Shown: positions 62,266 to 64,000 of the stretch, in pieces
Layout of the letters: every line of letters starts with the position of its first letter
Position numbering within the stretch: the first letter of the stretch is position 1
Assembly (NCBI GenBank): GCA_040081465.1
Contig: JBEBGL010000002.1
Span: forward strand, 256,336 to 320,335
DNA length: 64,000 nucleotides
Source: UBA668 sp040081465
Lineage (GTDB): Bacteria; Actinomycetota; Acidimicrobiia; Acidimicrobiales; Ilumatobacteraceae
Reading direction: 5' to 3'
Notes under the pieces: generated by a model
Database searches by the model: none
What the model saw: only the letters and a program-made list of their open reading frames with translations
Told to the model about the DNA's origin: nothing
Made by a program: the position numbers and the translations under genes

Positions 62266-62332
62266 CACCTTGTCTCGTGCCTGTTAATTGCAGCCGTACG
62301 GGCCAACTCCCCGCCGAACGCAAAGGCCCACA

Positions 62333-62725
62333 ATGACCGCAACCCCCGCCCCCAAAGCCGCCAAGCCCGCCGCAAAGGCAGTCAAATCAACGGCGAAAGC
62401 AGCGGCCAAGCCGGCAGCGAAGGCCGCAGCCAAGCCCACCACTCGGCGTGCATCAAGCGCCCGGGCCGCTGGCAAGCGCGGCGCCAAGCCGCAGGCAGTT
62501 CTACCCGAGAATCACACCCCAAGCGAAGCGGTCGCTTTCGACATTCGCCAAGACCGCATCGATCTGTCGCCGTCGGTTGCCCGCATCCAAAACGCAGGCC
62601 TCAACGAGCCAGGCACGATGCACGCGATCAGCCTGTTCCGCGATTCGCTCACCACGCCCGGCGACCCGAACCGCGACCCGGCCGTGGCTATCGAAGCCGG
62701 GCGTTCGGTCGACTCACGCTCGTAA
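62333..62725 (+). CDS. Histone-H1-like Lys/Ala-rich protein
   Basis: The 130-residue product has an N-terminal half made of Ala, Lys and Pro (PAPKAAKPAAKAVKSTAKAA, then KPTTRRASSARAAGKRGAKP), like the tails of bacterial H1-like and HupB-type nucleoid proteins. The C-terminal half is different and mildly acidic (AVAFDIRQDRIDLSPSVARI, then DPNRDPAVAIEAGRSVDS). DNA or RNA binding by the basic half is likely; the role of the rest is unknown. It is convergent with the alcohol dehydrogenase. Confidence 0.75.
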   Translation: MTATPAPKAAKPAAKAVKSTAKAAAKPAAKAAAKPTTRRASSARAAGKRGAKPQAVLPENHTPSEAVAFDIRQDRIDLSPSVARIQNAGLNEPGTMHAISLFRDSLTTPGDPNRDPAVAIEAGRSVDSRS

Positions 62726-62735
62726 ACACCGTCAC

Positions 62736-62753
62736 CGTCACAACTTCGTGACG
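62736..62753. terminator. Hairpin between convergent H1-like and alcohol dehydrogenase genes
   Basis: CGTCAC (62736-62741) and GTGACG (62748-62753) form a perfect 6-bp stem with a 6-nt loop. It lies just after the H1-like stop and covers the last codons of the dehydrogenase, so it could serve both strands. Confidence 0.4.
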
Positions 62754-63769
62754 ACTGAAACCCCGGGTTGTTGAAACGTCGCCATCGCTGGCAACGCTGT
62801 CGGAATGTCGTCGAGTGTTAGCCGCTGCGTGATCATGGTTGCGGGGTCGAACTTGCCCGCAGTGATTAGCGCGAACACCTGCTGAAAGCGCGACGCCGAG
62901 AGTCCGTGCACGCCAAGAATCTCGAGCTCGTTGCGGATCACGTACGAGATCGGTAGCTCGGCAGTCGCAGTTGGAAACAAACCGATCTGCACATGGCGAC
63001 CGAGTGGGCGCAAACTGCGGATCGAGTTGCTGGCGACGACTCCGCTTCCAAGACAGTCGATCGACACGTGTGCGCCGCCGAACATCTCGTGGATGGCAGC
63101 TGGAACGTCATCGACACTGCCGGCATCGAGCACCGCGTCGGCGCCCATCGTGGTTGCCAATGCGAGCGCGTCAGCTGAACGATCGATAGCAATCACGTTC
63201 GCGCCCAGCGCGCGACCGAAACCGATCGCGGCAAGGCCGACTCCGCCGCATCCATACACGCACAACACATCATCGGCAGCAAGTCGCCCACGTTCAACAA
63301 CGCCGCGGTAAGCCGTCGACACGCGGCAGCCGACAAGCGCCGCGGCTTCGTCGCTCACCGCGTCGGGAACCAGCACGGCGTTGATCGCCGCGTACGGAAC
63401 GGTGCAGTACTGCGCGAACGCGCCCCAGCGCGTGAAACCTGGCTGTTGCGCGATCGCACATGCCTGATGCTCGCCGAGCCGACACGTTTCGCACTCGCCG
63501 CAGCCGCAGGTAAATGGTGCGACGACGCGTTGGCCAACCTGAAAGCTACTGACGCCCGAACCAACAGCGACGATGCGACCGACAAACTCGTGACCGCCAA
63601 CGTGCGGGCAAACGATGTCGGGATCGGTGCCGTGCCAACCGTGATAGTCGGACCGACAAAGACCGACGGCCAGAACCTCGACAACCAGTTCACCAGCCGC
63701 GACGGCGGGCCGGGCAACTTCGTTGACCGTGATCGCGCCGCCGAACGATTCGTAGATAGCAGCGCGCAT
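62738..63769 (-). CDS. Zinc-dependent alcohol dehydrogenase (MDR family)
   Basis: The 343-residue enzyme has the catalytic zinc site at Cys38 and His60-Glu61 (HVGGHEFVGRI). The structural zinc site is Cys90/93/96/104 (CGECETCRLGEHQAC). The NAD(P)-binding motif is YGCGGVGLAAIGFGRALGA, with Asp at the end of beta-2 (AIDRSADAL), which favours NAD. The substrate is not clear. Its ATG overlaps the amidohydrolase stop by one base (TAATG), so the two form an operon. Confidence 0.95.
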   Translation of the reverse strand: MRAAIYESFGGAITVNEVARPAVAAGELVVEVLAVGLCRSDYHGWHGTDPDIVCPHVGGHEFVGRIVAVGSGVSSFQVGQRVVAPFTCGCGECETCRLGEHQACAIAQQPGFTRWGAFAQYCTVPYAAINAVLVPDAVSDEAAALVGCRVSTAYRGVVERGRLAADDVLCVYGCGGVGLAAIGFGRALGANVIAIDRSADALALATTMGADAVLDAGSVDDVPAAIHEMFGGAHVSIDCLGSGVVASNSIRSLRPLGRHVQIGLFPTATAELPISYVIRNELEILGVHGLSASRFQQVFALITAGKFDPATMITQRLTLDDIPTALPAMATFQQPGVSVVTKL

Positions 63770-64000
63770 TACGCGCGCTCGTCGCGCACCACGTCGCCGG
63801 CCTTGATCACCATCGTCGGCCGCGTCAGTTCGTCGATGTCGTCAAGCGGGTTGGCGCTGTAGGCGACCATGTCGGCGTACTTGCCAATGTCGATGCTGCC
63901 TAGGTGATCGGTCTGACGTAGCAATTTCGCGGCGTTCACCGTTGCGCTGCGAATGCTCTCGGCGGCAGTCATTCCCACCTGGCGCGCGAGGATCACGCAC
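63769..64000 (-). CDS. Amidohydrolase-family protein (C-terminal part, cut by window edge)
   Basis: The C-terminal 76 or so residues are seen: GMTAAESIRSATVNAAKLLR, then LGSIDIGKYADMVAYSANPL and VIKAGDVVRDERA. This is the typical end of imidazolonepropionase-like amidohydrolases, including the GxIxxGKxADxV motif of the small beta domain. The catalytic barrel is outside the window, so the substrate cannot be given. It is coupled to the alcohol dehydrogenase downstream. Confidence 0.88.
   Translation of the reverse strand, partial: CVILARQVGMTAAESIRSATVNAAKLLRQTDHLGSIDIGKYADMVAYSANPLDDIDELTRPTMVIKAGDVVRDERA

Overview
The window is high-GC chromosomal DNA from an actinobacterium, most likely class Acidimicrobiia (Ilumatobacter-like freshwater or marine lineages). 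This placement is an inference. It rests on mycothione reductase, a mycofactocin-type operon, zinc-type S14, an F420-type PPOX protein, an MprAB-like two-component pair, heavy use of GTG starts, and secreted proteins with Thr-rich linkers. There are no tRNA or rRNA genes, insertion sequences, prophage or CRISPR arrays in it.

Region 1 (1-15018, minus strand) is the translation super-cluster. Read in transcription order it runs fusA, tuf, rpsJ, then rplC-rplD-rplW-rplB-rpsS-rplV-rpsC-rplP-rpmC-rpsQ-rplN-rplX-rplE-rpsZ-rpsH-rplF-rplR-rpsE-rpmD-rplO and the start of secY. Two things are unusual. A methyltransferase gene on the opposite strand, carrying a frameshift, splits rpsJ from rplC. The usual rpsL-rpsG pair is missing upstream of fusA. 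Several r-proteins (L4, L22, L5, S3) carry long charged C-terminal tails.

Region 2 (15205-22130) holds a NERD-domain membrane protein, a heterodimeric ABC exporter with one degenerate ATP site, and a molybdopterin oxidoreductase. Region 3 (22234-27553) is one tightly overlapping operon: ETF-alpha, FixC-like, FixX-like, ETF-beta, mftE, mftF. This is a FixABCX-type electron-transfer module joined to two mycofactocin maturation genes, without mftA/B/C/D in the window. Region 4 (27412-35949) has DUF4395, an alanine-racemase-like protein with a membrane acyltransferase-like partner, a zinc metalloprotease, a ROK kinase, an isopenicillin-N-synthase-like oxygenase, a lipoprotein, an ECF sigma factor with its probable anti-sigma factor, and uracil-DNA glycosylase.

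Region 5 (35954-42741) is a branched-chain amino-acid-type ABC transporter built in a rare way: a fused LivH-LivM permease, a single 976-residue protein joining an MFS transporter to both LivF- and LivG-type ATPases, and a binding protein. Region 6 (42769-47627) has a GNAT enzyme, a LytR_C lipoprotein, a YihY protein, an SRPBCC protein and a secreted VanY peptidase. Region 7 (47587-52745) is a two-component system whose operon ends in a GH3 beta-glucosidase, behind a secreted helical-repeat protein and a perfect 18-bp hairpin. Region 8 (52858-64000) carries mycothione reductase, an acyl-CoA dehydrogenase, an M23 peptidase, divergent glgC/glgA, a PPOX protein, a kinase-less sensor-like protein, a histone-H1-like protein, a zinc alcohol dehydrogenase and the end of an amidohydrolase.

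A recurring signal outside the r-protein operon is a TAnnnT -10 hexamer 6-9 nt before the start codon, at about fifteen genes. This suggests that leaderless transcription is common here. At two divergent gene pairs the two -10 hexamers share the same TA step.
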